A stretch of 64,000 bases of DNA from Dentipellis sp. KUC8613 (GCA_002286715.1 NSJX01000001.1:1223925-1287924); one strand, 5' to 3'. Positions 22,611 through 34,156 are shown, counted from the first letter of the stretch. Numbers and translations: made by a program. Notes: generated from the letters alone by a model not told the origin.

Positions 22611-24896
22611 CTACTGCAGCCAGCTGACACCGAATGTCGAATCCTTCCCCACGACCGCGCCCACGGCATCGCCTAACCCAGGCGACTTAGATTTATCGGT
22701 CGTGATAGAGACCGACACGCTCGCGGTAATTTGCTTGGTCGGTGTCGCCTTCAGCGGACTGCTGGAAAGGTTGGGTTTCTGCCGCCTGTTCAGGACACAC
22801 CACTTGACGAGGTCGAGCGTCGCGACGGAGTCCTCAACAGAGGAGTGCCCAGACGAGCCGTCGCCTGTCTGGATCGAGCGCCCGAGATGCTCCTTCGTGC
22901 TGTGTGCCGCGCACGCTCAGGATCACAAGAATCGAGACCGGACAGCAAGATAGGGACTCACAGATCGCGCAGGGCCCGTCGCCATACACCACCGCGGCCG
23001 TCGAGGCGGCCGAAAATTATTGCAGTGTCGACGCAGCGCGAGTGCACCATGCGCAGGGCGCGCAGATCATTGTCGAGTGCGTGGCCCATGAGAATCGTAT
23101 CCTCACTGATGAGCGCGTCCAGTGCGCGTCGGATCGCCGAGAGCGGGAGACGCGCAGATTCCGCGTACAATTGTGGTGTCAAGCCCGAAAAACGGGTGTT
23201 GAAATCGCTACCTTGGAAATTAGGATGGTTGCTGGGACAAAGGGGGGTTTGATACGCACACAACCTCGACACCCTCGTCCATTCGAACAAGCTCGTCGAA
23301 CACCTCCTTCCCGTTGCCATCGACGACAGACACGCGCGCGACCCGGAAGCCGCCCGTCGAGTACACCATCTCGCAGTCCAGAGCGGCCATCTCCAGCGCC
23401 GTGTCCGATGCACCGTCCTTGGCTTTGCCCTTGCTGTCTGCCGCACGCCGCCAAGGCCGCGTGGGCGAGAACGCGTGGCGCCGGTGCAATGCGCGAGGCT
23501 CACTCTCGTAGAACACGTGCGGGCCGCGTGTGCATCCACCGCCGTCGGCTGTCGGACGCGAGCAGCATGTGTAGAGCCGTGAACGCTCGCCTGAAGAGTC
23601 CCCATTAAGACACCCGCTCCGAAGACAGCCATGGAGAAAAGACAAACCATTGATCATACGCGAGAAGGGCTTGCCCCAGTGATAGAGACACTCGCCCTCA
23701 CCTGCACCTTCAGTAGATACAGCTCGGACAACGTACTTCGTGCCGCAGCGTTCGCAACTGCGCCTCTCGCCTGTGCCATCGGGGGATTCGCCGCCAGGTC
23801 CCCAAGAGGGATCTACCGCAGGGATATAGTTGCAAAGTGGGAGGTCGGAGGGATCGAGAAGGAGTGAGTGGAGGTGAGCGGGAGTGAGGGAAAGAGCAGA
23901 AATGTCTGATGTGGATTTGGGTGTAAAATTGGGAAGAGCGGGAGAGGGAGAGGCGGCAGCGGACTGTGAGGGCTTGGAGACAGAAGTTGCGGGGGTTCCA
24001 GACGCGAGATCACCAGTGGTGCCGATAGACGGGTGTTCAAGGGATGTAGGAGGAGGTCGAGCTTTGAGGGACGCGATGGAGGATATCACCGCCTTTTATA
24101 GGTGTAAGAACATAGACGGAGGCAGAACGGTCACAGACAGACATTACGATAGGTGAACTTTGTTGTACGAGCATAAATCTCTTCCTCTTGCCGAAGAGCG
24201 TGCTCGGACGCGAGAGAAGGCTGGAGAGGCAGGACGGCGTCATATAGCACAATGAAGTGGTCATACAGATTCTTAATCATGGCCTGTAGAATCCAAAGAA
24301 GTGAGACGAGAATTATGATGGTATCGAGGAGGAAAAGAAAGAGGATTAGCGGGGACATGAACGTGAGGAAACAGGGGGGAGAAAGGAAAGGATACGGTAA
24401 GGGGGTGGCGAGCAGGGAGGCAAACACGTTGCGGATAAGGGATATGCATGAGGAGCAGTCAGCTGGACACGTACTTGGCGCGTCGAGGTGGGTATCTTGG
24501 ATTGACCAGCATTTACTCTGAGGACAGGGACGCCGGACTAGAACACAGGCGGTACATGAGGCTGATCGAGGACGGGGTAGAGAATGGGCTTACGGCGCTC
24601 TTGGACGCCGAGGGGATAGCGACTGGGCGGCCTGGAGGACCCGTCCGCTGCAATTTCCTAGGGGGCTGAAGACCATCGCGTGATGAAGAGCGTTCTACAG
24701 ATGGAGGAGTAGCAAGGCGTTTCGCGGGGACTGTGGACGCGGGAGGAGGGGCGGGGGCTGGGGTGGGTGCGGCGAAGGGGATGTGAAGGGGCTGCTCGCG
24801 TGCATCTGGGCTGTGAGAGAAGAGACAGGTCGGGCGGGAGCAGTGGGGAGCGAAGGGACAAGGGAGGGCCTGAAAGCGACCGAGGGAGGAGAACAT
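22611..24896 (-). CDS. REX3: REX3-like 3'-5' RNA exonuclease (DEDDh)
   Basis: Starts at 24896 with 'MFSSLGRFQALPCPFAPHCS', a CCCH zinc-finger-like segment (C-x5-C-x4-C-x3-H), followed by a Pro/Ala-rich linker. The next exons read 'SGVPVLRVNAGQSKIPTSTR' and 'MIKNLYDHFIVLYDAVLP', both conserved in Rex3. After a Cys-rich region (CERCGTKYV, CLYHWGKP, YTCCSRPTADGGGC) comes the exonuclease domain: 'ALDCEMVYSTGG' (DxE), 'ILMGHALDNDLRALRMVHSR' (D), and 'HSSVEDSVATLDLV' (H and D). The DEDDh residues are all present. Rex3-type enzymes trim 3' ends of nuclear RNAs such as RNase MRP RNA and U5 snRNA. The stop is at 22611-22613. It shares a roughly 108 bp divergent promoter with the first ceramide synthase gene. 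Confidence 0.85.
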
Positions 24897-25004
24897 GGCG
24901 CGTGCACGTCCTGCGAGCTGCGAGAGACTCAGAGTGAGTACTACTCAGAGTAGCGGCGCGTCGAGCGTGGGCGTCTACTCACGCGCGCTTTGCCTCCTTC
25001 CACC

Positions 25005-26600
25005 ATGGCCGCCGGCAAGAAATCAAGAGCGCGCTCGGGCACCCTCTCTCGCATCGAGTACGCTCCCTTTTCTTCCTCCATGCTTCTAGTCTAATGTGAA
25101 CAAGAACGGACGCTTCCCACCACCTCACAGGCCCTTTCATGCCCCAGACGTACGCCCCAACACCTTCCGAACACTTCGCCAGCTCACCACCTTCACAGGC
25201 CCCTTGAAGCTTCCCCCATCGACAAACCAAAACGGTCCAATGGTGTCGTCGATGCCGTTCCCCAATCTGGTGGTCTCTGGCACGATATCAAGACCGCTCG
25301 CTGGGTCGTCGTTCCGGGTTCGCATTCTTCTGTTTCTCTCATTATAATCACTTACCCCACGTGCACAGCGTCATCCCTTCGTCTCCTCCTCATTCCCATT
25401 ATCCTCCATATAAATTGGATACTTTTTACGCCCCTCATCATGTCTCACCCGCCCTCTTCACCGTTCGCGCCTCTTCTGTTCATTTCCCACCCGACACCCT
25501 CGCCTACTGACGACAAGACCGACCCGCGCTATCGCAAAGGACCCCTGGACCTGGTCTTTATCGCATACTACATCATTTTCTGGTCTTTCGTGCGCCAAGT
25601 CATCATGCTCCGTGTTTTCCCTCCCGTCGCTCGCTATTTCGGTATTCACAAGCATGCAAAAATCGAACGCTTCGGCGAGCAGGGCTATGCCATGGTCTAC
25701 TTTGCGTTCCTTGGGTTCTGGGGATACCGTATCATGGGACAACTCCCGACCTGGTGGTATAACACTTCGCAGTTTTGGATTGGTACGTTCTTCAGATTAA
25801 GTGCCGCTCCTGCTCTTACATTTTATGCAGACTACCCGCATTGGCAGATGAAGCCTGAGCTCAAGCGCTATTACCTCATGCAGGCAGCTTACTGGTGTCA
25901 GCAGCTCATCGTCCTTATACTTAAACTCGAGAAGCCTCGCAAGGACTATAATGAACTTGTTGCTCATCACTTCGTCACGCTTTGGCTCGTTGGGTTCGTC
26001 TTCTCTTCTAGGTTTGTTGGACATACACTCACAACCTCTATAGCTGGAGTTACGGCATTAACCTGACCTATATTGGCAATGCCGTCTACATGTCCATGGA
26101 TATCCCCGACACCTTCTTAGCCCTTTCTAAGCTCATCAATTACATCCAATGGAACCGCCTCAAGATTGTCACCTTTGTCTTCTTCCTCGGCATCTGGACC
26201 TACTTCCGTCATTACCTGAACCTGGTGATGCTTTGGTCCGTGTACAAGGAATTCGACCTCATCCCGTGAGTCTCCACTGTTCGTCTCCGTTAGAGGCCCA
26301 ATTTGACACATCTTGCAGAGATTCAGCAAGACACTTCTGGCCTCTGGAAGGTGTCTGGATGGTCTGGTGGATGAAGTGGCAGATCTTCTTCCCCATCTTC
26401 CTCCTCCAGCTGCTCAACCTCTTCTGGTACTTCTTCATTCTCCGTATCGGCTACCGGTGCGTGCACTTCCTTGTCGACAATGTATTGGCATTCATCTGAC
26501 CGGATTCTGCAGCGCACTCCAAGATACTGCCACAGTGACAGATGACCGCTCGGACGACGAGGATGACGACGACGACGGTCCGGAGGACAAGAACGATTGA
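25005..26600 (+). CDS. LAG1: Ceramide synthase (LAG1/LAC1 family), copy 1
   Basis: Exons 25005-25057 (MAAGKKSRARSGTLSRIE), 25105-25149 ('TDASHHLTGPFMPQT') and 25199 onward give a soluble N-terminus, then 'GGLWHDIKTARWVVVPASSL' and the first membrane helix ('LLLIPIILHINWILF'). The TLC domain follows: 'VARYFGI', 'RFGEQGYAMVYFAFLGFWGY', 'ELVAHHFVTLWLVGWSYGIN' with the His-His pair, and 'GNAVYMSMDIPDTFLA' with the conserved Asp residues (Lag1 motif). Multi-pass ER enzyme that N-acylates sphingoid bases with fatty acyl-CoA to make (dihydro/phyto)ceramide. The acidic tail 'SDDEDDDDDGPEDKND' resembles the CK2-target tails of this family. The short introns have ordinary signals except a GTTCGC donor near 25316. 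A second copy lies 4 kb downstream. Confidence 0.93.
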
Positions 26601-27169
26601 ACGTTCGTACGAAAAGGAGATACTGTGGAGCAAGGTCCACAGATGCGCGTGACCCATTGGAATGGGGTATATACCCTGGAGAACGAGCCAAGGGGCAGAT
26701 GCTCCCTTCGCGCGACCACGGACAGCCATGCAGTATATAACTTACTCACGACTAGAAACTACTACGCCGAAGTACAACATCCAGCCACTTGATGAGTTCT
26801 CATCTTCGCCCATCCACCCTTGCAGAAGCAGTGCCCTGTCTGTCTCTGAGCGATTTTCTGAAACGCTGGTGCAGACACCGGTAGAATTATACGGCTTTCA
26901 TGCCAGGGTTGGGCGTACCAGGGCCGTGTGTCGGTTGACCGAGTTCAAGGATCGAGTTGTGCGCGGATTGAACGGTTCGCACTGAGGTTTTGACCTTCAC
27001 TGGAGGTCAGACAGACCAGAAAACTTGACCCCCCGGTCAGCGGACATGACTGTTCTAGACGCGGTCACGTGGCATTATATAGAGGCAATTTCGTCATGCC
27101 CCTTGCGTCTCGATCCTTTCTTCCTGTCTCTCTGACAGTGCGTCTATAACCCCGCTTGACATTTATATT
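26601..27169. other. Spacer between ceramide synthase copy 1 and the hAT-derived gene
   Basis: The sequence at 26904-26915 (CAGGGTTGGGCG) resembles a hAT terminal inverted repeat, but no matching right end or 8 bp target duplication was found by eye. A TATA-like GGCATTATATAGAGG lies near 27072-27086, about 90 bp before the ATG at 27170. Confidence 0.35.
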
Positions 27170-30019
27170 ATGGGTAATGAACACGCGGTTTGGAAACATT
27201 TCAAAAGGAGCGATAGGCATTACTTGTCAGACAAGAGTCACAAGCAAGCTTGGTGCAACTGGTGCATCGCGGCACAGGTTGCGTCAATTCGCGCAAGCGA
27301 AGTAGAGGCAGCGAGGGCATCGGAGGGAGCATCGATACCCCGGGATGAAGAAGCGATCACGGAGTCTTGTGAGCACCTCGATATCGGGCATGCCTTGGTG
27401 TCTTGTGTCTTTTGTTAACTTTGGTGTAGTATACACCGACTCGACGGCACTCTGTGGCAAGGTCGACATTCTACTTACGCACCTTCTGAAGAATTGCAGT
27501 CACGCTCCTCCCGATGTCAAAGACTGGGCGCAGAGCGTATATCGAGCGCGCGAGCGCAAGCGGACGGAAGATGCGATGCATGCCTACGCTCATGACTACG
27601 ATTCGTCGTCTCTGTCTGGAATGGATGGGGTTGCATCGTCGTCGTCCATCCCTCGCAAGATTCGACGGGTTGATTCCTATGTGGCCGACGAGGATGTGCA
27701 AATGGACGATGCTAACTTAGGCTTTCCTGGTCTTTCGCCTCCAGCTGGTCAGCCCTGGCCTCAATCAATCCAAGCGCGATTTGCATCTGATTTGTGCCGA
27801 CTCTTCATCACCTCAGACATGGATTTACGATCGGCCGATGAGCCCTTCGTACGCCACTTCTTCGCGACGTATGTAGGCCAGGCTGCTTTCCCTGGGGCAG
27901 AGGAGCTATCCGGAAGGATCTTGAACGGGGAGGTGACGAAAGTTCTGGATAAGGTGAAGCTGGAAGTGGGAGGCCGTCTTGCGACAGGTCAGTGTGAGGA
28001 GTGGAAGAAATCGAGCAGGGGCATTGTGCTCGCGGCCATGGTGAACGCGGAGTATTCGGTAGGTTTGCATCTATGGCTGTTATCTATTTTTTCTCACTCT
28101 GGCACCGTTATGAAGTCCTATCTTGTCAATAGCGTCTTTATAGCGGAGGAGCACCAGACGGCAGACCACCTCGCCGCGATCGCCTGGGAACAGATCAAAA
28201 TGTACAAGGATACCCTAGGGGTCAATGTTGTTGCATGGTGCACCCGCAGCAATAAGGATGCAGTGAACAGGAGGCAGCTACTCGTTCAGCGCATGCCTTC
28301 ACTCGTCGTCGTTGACTGCTGGGGACACCAGGTATATATCTCCTAATACTATCAAGCATACACATGAGCTCACAATGTGCTTAGATGAGCCTCGTATCTG
28401 GCGACATGCTAAGGCAGACGCCTGTCAATTTCAAAAATATTCTGGATGATGCTCTTGAAACTGTCGTCTGGTTTAATTACCACCCTCGTACATGTGAAAT
28501 GCTCGAAACCGCTATGGCGAAACTGCCCTCTCGTTCGGCCAGTCTCATCCTTCCCGTGATTCCTCGTTGGACGTCTCACTACCTTGCCGTCCGTCACCTC
28601 GTCGACGCTGAAGGTGCCTTTCGTCGACTCTTACTCGATGGAAAAGAGGGCGAACTGGTCCAGGCAGCAGGAGTGACGGAGAGTACGCAAGCCAATGCAC
28701 AGGAAATCATAGATAAGCTGAAGCAGCCAGGATTTTTCGAAGGGCTTGAAAAGTACGCTTTACTTCCCAGTCTGATGTTAGACACTTGAGTTGATGACAT
28801 CGCCATTAGTGCCAGTCGTCACCTTCATCCCCTTGCGGTTGCTACTAACCTCCTTCAGATGGACCACACACGCATCGACACGGTCCTTGTCACACTCGCT
28901 AACCTTTATCGTGTCTTCTCCGACTCACGGTTTGACGCAAGCATACGAGATGCGGTGTTGAGCAGTCTTGAGAAGCGCTGGGAAAAGCAAGACCAAGTCC
29001 TGTTCATCCTCGCGGCCATCTTCAATCCCACCATCCGAATATTTGCCTTTGCAGCGGACAGCCCATTCCGCGTGCCCAGCATCATTCAGAGTCTTGCTGC
29101 CGACGCTTTCAGACGCTTCTTTTCTGTCGAGCCCGACTCTGGCTTCATGGCTGCCGTCGCCCAATATCTCTGTAATACTGGCGCATGGAGCGACACGAGA
29201 CTGGGACTCGAGCGATTCAAGGCAGAAGCGAAACGGAAGGTACATCCTACGTTCATCTCTCACTTGCTGTTGTTGTTCATTTCATTTTTCCACTAGGGAC
29301 TTCCTATCAACCTTGTCAATCTCTGGCGCAACAACCTCCCCATTCGCGACCCACCTGCAGAGGGCTCGCCGCCCCTCCCCCCATTGAACGGAGCTGCCGG
29401 GTTCGCCAATCTTGCGCTCCACATTGCGAGCATCGTTCCCAATACCACATCCACCGAGCGCATGTTCTGCCAGTACCGAAGAATCCAAAGCGCGTTCCGC
29501 CGTGGGATCCCTCACGAACAGGTGCGCAAAGAGTTGATCGTCCGCGCGGATGCGGTACGAACGGGTCCTCAGGGCCCCAATGGTCTGAAGCGTAGGTATG
29601 GTGAGGATTCGGGTGGTTCAGAAGAGAGCGAAGGTGGGGTCGAAAGTAAATGGTATGTTTTCTGCGGAGGCGATACCAACGTCTTTCCTTCTGGGTTTGC
29701 GGAGACCATTCGAACTCTCGTTGGGGAAGCCGAGGAGGATGACAACAATTCTCCGACTGCAGTGGACGAAGACGCTGAGCTGCTGTACGTCGGAGTTTCC
29801 GGGCAAATATCTTCGCCTCAAGTACTACCGCGACTCCGTGTCCCCATTCCTCCCGACCTTCAGCCAGCTCTCAAACTTCGCGCCCTCTTTCCGCCGCATG
29901 ACAATTTTCCACTTACTGCCAAGGCAATTTTCGATGACGCATGGGCTTTGGGCGAGCAGGCCCTTGCGCGCGAGGAGAAGATACAAGAGATGGTTAATAA
30001 AGCCGACCAGGATTCCTAA
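27170..30019 (+). CDS. hAT-family transposase-derived protein
   Basis: Starts with a BED-type zinc finger split by an intron (27170 onward): 'AVWKHFKR', WCNWC, then 'LLTHLLKNC', giving C-x2-C...H-x4-C. A bipartite basic stretch and a disordered Ser/Asp-rich linker follow. The central part has 'SLVVVDCWGHQMSLVSGDML', the second-Asp block of the RNase-H-like catalytic core, and 'LPVIPRWTSHYLAVRHLV', typical of basidiomycete hAT proteins. The C-terminal hAT dimerisation region is 'NLALHIASIVPNTTSTERMF' and 'IQSAFRRGIPHEQVRKELIV'. An acidic/hydrophilic tail of about 170 residues extends beyond it. All exons are open with plausible introns and no internal stop is forced, so this is either a young element or a domesticated host gene. 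It lies exactly between two ceramide synthase copies. Confidence 0.8.
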
Positions 30020-30716
30020 ATTTAGTCCTCTCCCGCTCCGCCAGCGACTCACGGTGCTTCATTCATAACGTCGGTTCATCTGTCGGTTCGTGAATCCCCT
30101 GATCTCGTAAGCTCGGTTCCTCGGGAATCCAGGGAGGAATAGTTTTTGGGCACGGGACGGCATGGTATCCAGAGCACCTGGCCCAGTCAGGGAGTGTAGC
30201 GATTCATGAGTGTTACGAGTTGTGGTCGCGAGAGTGTAGCCCAATGGCTTGCAACGGTCCAATATTGCTGGCCGTGAGCCGGCGGGTTGGTCCATCTAAT
30301 GACCCATTAGATCTAGATTGCCAAGGCGCATGCAAAACTTGGGCAGAAACCGACAAACGTTGCGCAGCAACATCCTGATGGTGTGTATGGTATATCACAA
30401 AGTCGTGAGACACGCATAGAGGAAAATGAGCGTCCCCGGGTCCGGTAAATTTCGACTGCGCACGGGCTACAAATTTCGTGGACGGTTGCGGTCTATACCA
30501 CAGGTTTGTGGGCACTTAGTGTTTCCTTATTCGCTTTGCTCGCCTCACCCCCTTCAGGACAGCCAACAGTAGGGAGCCCGTGTCGAGTTTCCAGTGTGTC
30601 TTGTTTTCTCCGCTCTGAGCTCCTAATTTTTGTCTGACGTACCCAGGGCCTACCCCTTCAGCCAGATGTACAATCCCTTCCCTTTCTGGCGCTCTTCTAG
30701 CTGACCATCTTCACAG
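30020..30716. other. Spacer between the hAT-derived gene and ceramide synthase copy 2
   Basis: No terminal inverted repeat matching the left candidate was found. Sequence at 30590-30716 shows weak, gapped similarity to exons 1-2 of ceramide synthase copy 1 (for example GGGCCTACCCCTTCAGCCAG against the exon 2 end), but no ATG-containing equivalent of exon 1. An alternative first exon could begin at the ATG at 30426. Confidence 0.4.
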
Positions 30717-32113
30717 GTCGAGACAGTCCAATGGTTTCGTCGACGCCGTTCCCCTGTCGGACGGTCTTTGGAATGACATAAAGACTTCTCGTTGGGTTGT
30801 CGTCCCGTGTGCGCAAGTTCTCTTTAGTTTCTCCTGCTTGTTTTGACTCTTGCATAGCGTCGTCACTTCGTTTGCTCATGATCCCTGTTATTCTCCATAT
30901 TATTTGGACCCTGGTTACGCCCCTCGTCGCTTCCCGCCCGCCGTCTTCTCCGCTTGCACCTCTTCTCTTCATATCCCACCCCACATCCTCGCCTACCGAT
31001 GACCAGACCGACCCACGTTACCGCAAAGGCTTCCTGGACCTCATCTTCATCGCGTACTACATTGTCTTCTTCTCCTTCGTCCGTCAAATTGTCATGCTTC
31101 GCGTCTTCCCTCCTGTTGCCCGTTATTTCGGTATCCGCAAACACGGAAGAATTGAGAGGTTTGGAGAACAGGGCTATGCAATGGTGTATTTCGCCGTCTT
31201 TGGCTACTGGGGATACCGCATCATGGGTCAGCTCCCGACCTGGTGGTACAATACCTCGCAGTTCTGGATTGGTTCGTCCCCCGGTCCCAGTCCCATGTAT
31301 GCTACTTATTGTTCTTCGTAGACTATCCTCACTGGCAGATGAAGCCCCAGCTTAAGCGCTACTACCTCATGCAAGCAGCGTACTGGTGCCAGCAGTTCAT
31401 CGTCCTTGCACTCAGACTTGAAAAGCCACGCAAAGATTACTACGAGCTCATTGTCCACCACTTTGTCACCCTCTGGCTTGTCGGGTCTGTCCCTGTTCCT
31501 TTTTCCCTCTTGACTCTTGCATTCACGCATTAGGTTACAGCTGGAGCTATGGCATCAACCTGACGTACATCGGAAATGCAGTCTATATGTCCATGGACAT
31601 CCCCGATGTCTTCCTGGCTATGTCTAAACTCGCCAACTACATCCAATGGAATCGCGCCAAGATTTTCGTATTCGTATTCTTCCTCTGCATATGGACTTAT
31701 TTCCGCCATTACCTCAACTGGGTAATGCTTTGGTCCGTGTGGAAGGAATTTGACCTCATGCCGCACGTACCCCTGCTTCACCTCAACACAGAGCAGCGAA
31801 TCTGACGGATTATCTTGCGTAGGGAATCATCCAAGCGCTTTTCTCCTTCGGACGGCGTCTGGATGGTGTGGTGGATGAAATGGCAGATATTCGTGCCCAT
31901 CTTCCTTCTCCAGCTCCTCAATCTCTGGTGGTACTACTACTTCATCCTCCGCATTGGATACCGGTATGTTCCTCCTCTTTTGGGTCTATGAACGTTCGAT
32001 TGAGTGAGCGTTTAAGCGCACTCAAAGATACCGCTTCCGCGACGGATGACCGATCCGACGACGAGGATGAAGACAGTAGTGGTAACACTCCAGAGGACTC
32101 GAAGCAGGACTGA
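30717..32113 (+). CDS. Ceramide synthase (LAG1/LAC1 family), copy 2; start exon unresolved
   Basis: From 30717 the reading frame matches copy 1 ('FVDAVPLSDGLWNDIKTSRW') and continues through an intron at 30809-30857 into 'LLMIPVILHIIWTLV'. The TLC domain is complete: 'GRIERFGEQGYAMVYFAVFG', 'ELIVHHFVTLWLVG' with the His-His pair, 'GNAVYMSMDIPDVFLAMSKL', and an acidic tail 'SDDEDEDSSGNTPEDSKQD'. Expected ER enzyme making ceramide, perhaps with different acyl-CoA preference: the segment before the last helix, thought to affect chain length, differs ('NLWWYYYFILRIGYR' against 'NLFWYFFILRIGYR'). The conserved upstream block has no ATG in frame, so either a distant first exon supplies the start or translation begins at the Met at 30878. 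Confidence 0.85.
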
Positions 32114-32368
32114 GTATCCCTGGGCCTCAGCATGAAGCGCTTCATCGAGTTTCACCAACTCATCAGCGACTGACGACGTAACAAACCTTCAACGTAAACT
32201 ACCATAGTGGAGCATTGCAACTAAATAATCACACATTCCCTATTTATTTCGTCCATCCCTCCTTGAATTGGTATACAGAATCAAAAAACTATGGGAAGCA
32301 CAACGAGAACGATACACACAGCACAGCGATACAACAAATAGTCAGTACATTCCGAATACACTCTTTGA

Positions 32369-34156
32369 TCAAGCCACTGTCTTCTCCGAATCGTCAGCTT
32401 GTTCCGCACCATTGACCTTCTCTGCACCATTGACTTTCTCCACACCGTTGGACTTCTCAGCAGCAACGCCCTCGCCACCATCGGATTTCTCCTTGCCATT
32501 GATCTTCTCCAAACCGTTAACCTTCTCGGTACCATTGCCCTTCTCCGCGCCATTAACCTTCTCCGTTCCATTAACCGTCTCCGTTCCATTGGCCTTCTCC
32601 GCGCCATTGGCCTCTCCAACAGGCTTCCCGTTCACGTCGCTGACGCCCTTGGTGCCGATTGTGACATTGATCTCGTTCGACCCCTTGAGGATACCCGTGA
32701 TCGGATCGTATGGGCCATCACGTCCAGTGATCCAGTCCTCGTCGTCGCTATCCGCAGACGCGTCGCTGTCCTCCTCCGTACGCGAAAACTTAACGCGCAC
32801 ACCGCCGTTCCCATTCGCGGGTTGCGTATGGTTCGGCCAACGCTTTTCGCGCTGCATGTCGAGTGGGTCGCCCGACGCCATGGACGCCAACGCCAGATGC
32901 GTGTACTGCAGGGTGTCTCACAGTCAGTATGATGATGGCCTGAATATGGGACGAGACAATGCGCACCCTCGCGTCGTTGCCAGCGTTGTGTAGGAATTCG
33001 GTACGAATCTGGAGGTGCCTGCATACACGCTCAAGCCCGCGCTTGTCCGTGCGCCCCTCAAGAGCAGCAAAGAGGTCGGCGGTGTCGACTACGTAGATCA
33101 TCGGCTCCGGCGTCTTCATTGCCGCGTCGCACGAGTCGGGGAGGCTGAACCACAGGTTCGGCAGTTCTGCGGCGATGGAGGGCGAGCGAAGATATTTGAT
33201 GTCCTGGTTGTTGTCATGGAAGACGAGGAAGAATGGGCCTTGCTTCACGAGGCCGTTGAGGAGCTCGTTTATGCGCTCTTTGAACTCCTTACGCGTCACG
33301 ATCTCGCTTGTGCCAAAGTTGTAAGACTTGCGGTGGTCTGGCACGTACGTATTCGTGTAGTGCTGATGTTCTTTGACAACGAGGTGGCCCATCTCTTCAA
33401 CCTCCTTACCATCTTCCCATTTGATGAGGCTCCAACCGAACTCGGTGAGCACAGTATGGTCACGGTCCCAGGCCTCGAAGTCGAGCGCACACCACACACC
33501 ACGCTTCTCCGCCCACAAGGAGCGGATGCGCTCGAAGACTAGGCGCCGCGCAGTAATGTTTGAGTCCGTGCCCTTGAGGCGTTTGTTATTCTTGTCAATG
33601 AGCTATCCGCAGGTCAGAATACGCAGTCCGCAGACACAGACAAAGGTAGAACGGCACCTTTATCGCGCTCCGCAGCGCGAACGCGTCTGAGTAGACGACA
33701 GGTGAATGATGCTGCAGGCTCGACGCCGTGAGCAAGCAGTCCGAGTACGGGAGTGGGATGAGCTCCTTCGTGAGGCCCATTGCGTGGAGCCAGTAACGAA
33801 CGTATTCGACTTGTGCAGACGAGAAGAGCAAGCGGGCTTCGCCATTGAGAAGGGTCCCTGCGGTGATGTTCGCGATCGGAAGTCACGGGGAAGATGTAAC
33901 GCGTGCTTACCGATGCTGAGCTCGATGCCTTTGGACCCAGGTAGGCGCAGAGGGTGGTCTGGGTCGACTAACGCGTCGTACGCCAATATCGCCTTGAGAG
34001 GCGCGCCATCTTCAGGATTGGGCAGCACCTTAACCCTGATATATCGTTAGTACCTAGCACAGCGCGGCGCGGCGTTCGAGAGAAGGGCGCTCACCACTCC
34101 CACCAAATATCAGAGTAGCGGTAGAAGCCAATGAGGGTGGGGACGATTTCGTGCAT
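32369..34156 (-). CDS. GFD2/YDR514C-like RNase-H-fold protein
   Basis: Starts at 34156 ('MHEIVPTLIGFYRYSDIWWE'), with exons joined to 'LPNPEDGAPLKAILAYDALV', 'EYVRYWLHAMGLTKELIPLP' and then the nuclease-like domain. That domain has 'CALDFEAWDRDHTVLTEFGW' (DxE), 'FFLVFHDNNQDIKYL' (D), and 'FLHNAGNDARYTHLALASMA' (H...D): all DEDDh positions look intact. Yeast Gfd2 is linked genetically to the mRNA-export helicase Dbp5, and relatives include the Neurospora silencing factor QIP; the substrate here is unknown. The C-terminus is an acidic linker ('DSDASADSDDEDW') followed by about 85 residues of degenerate NG-x-E-K repeats (see the repeat entry). The promoter is shared with CENP-A. Confidence 0.75.
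32396..32640 (-). repeat. Coding minisatellite: degenerate NGxEK(V/G) repeats
   Basis: About a dozen imperfect 15-18 bp units, on the plus strand of the form CCATTGACCTTCTCCGCA, encode units such as NGAEKV, NGTETV, NGLEKI and NGKEKS in the C-terminus of the GFD2-like protein. Copy number could vary between strains. Confidence 0.8.
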
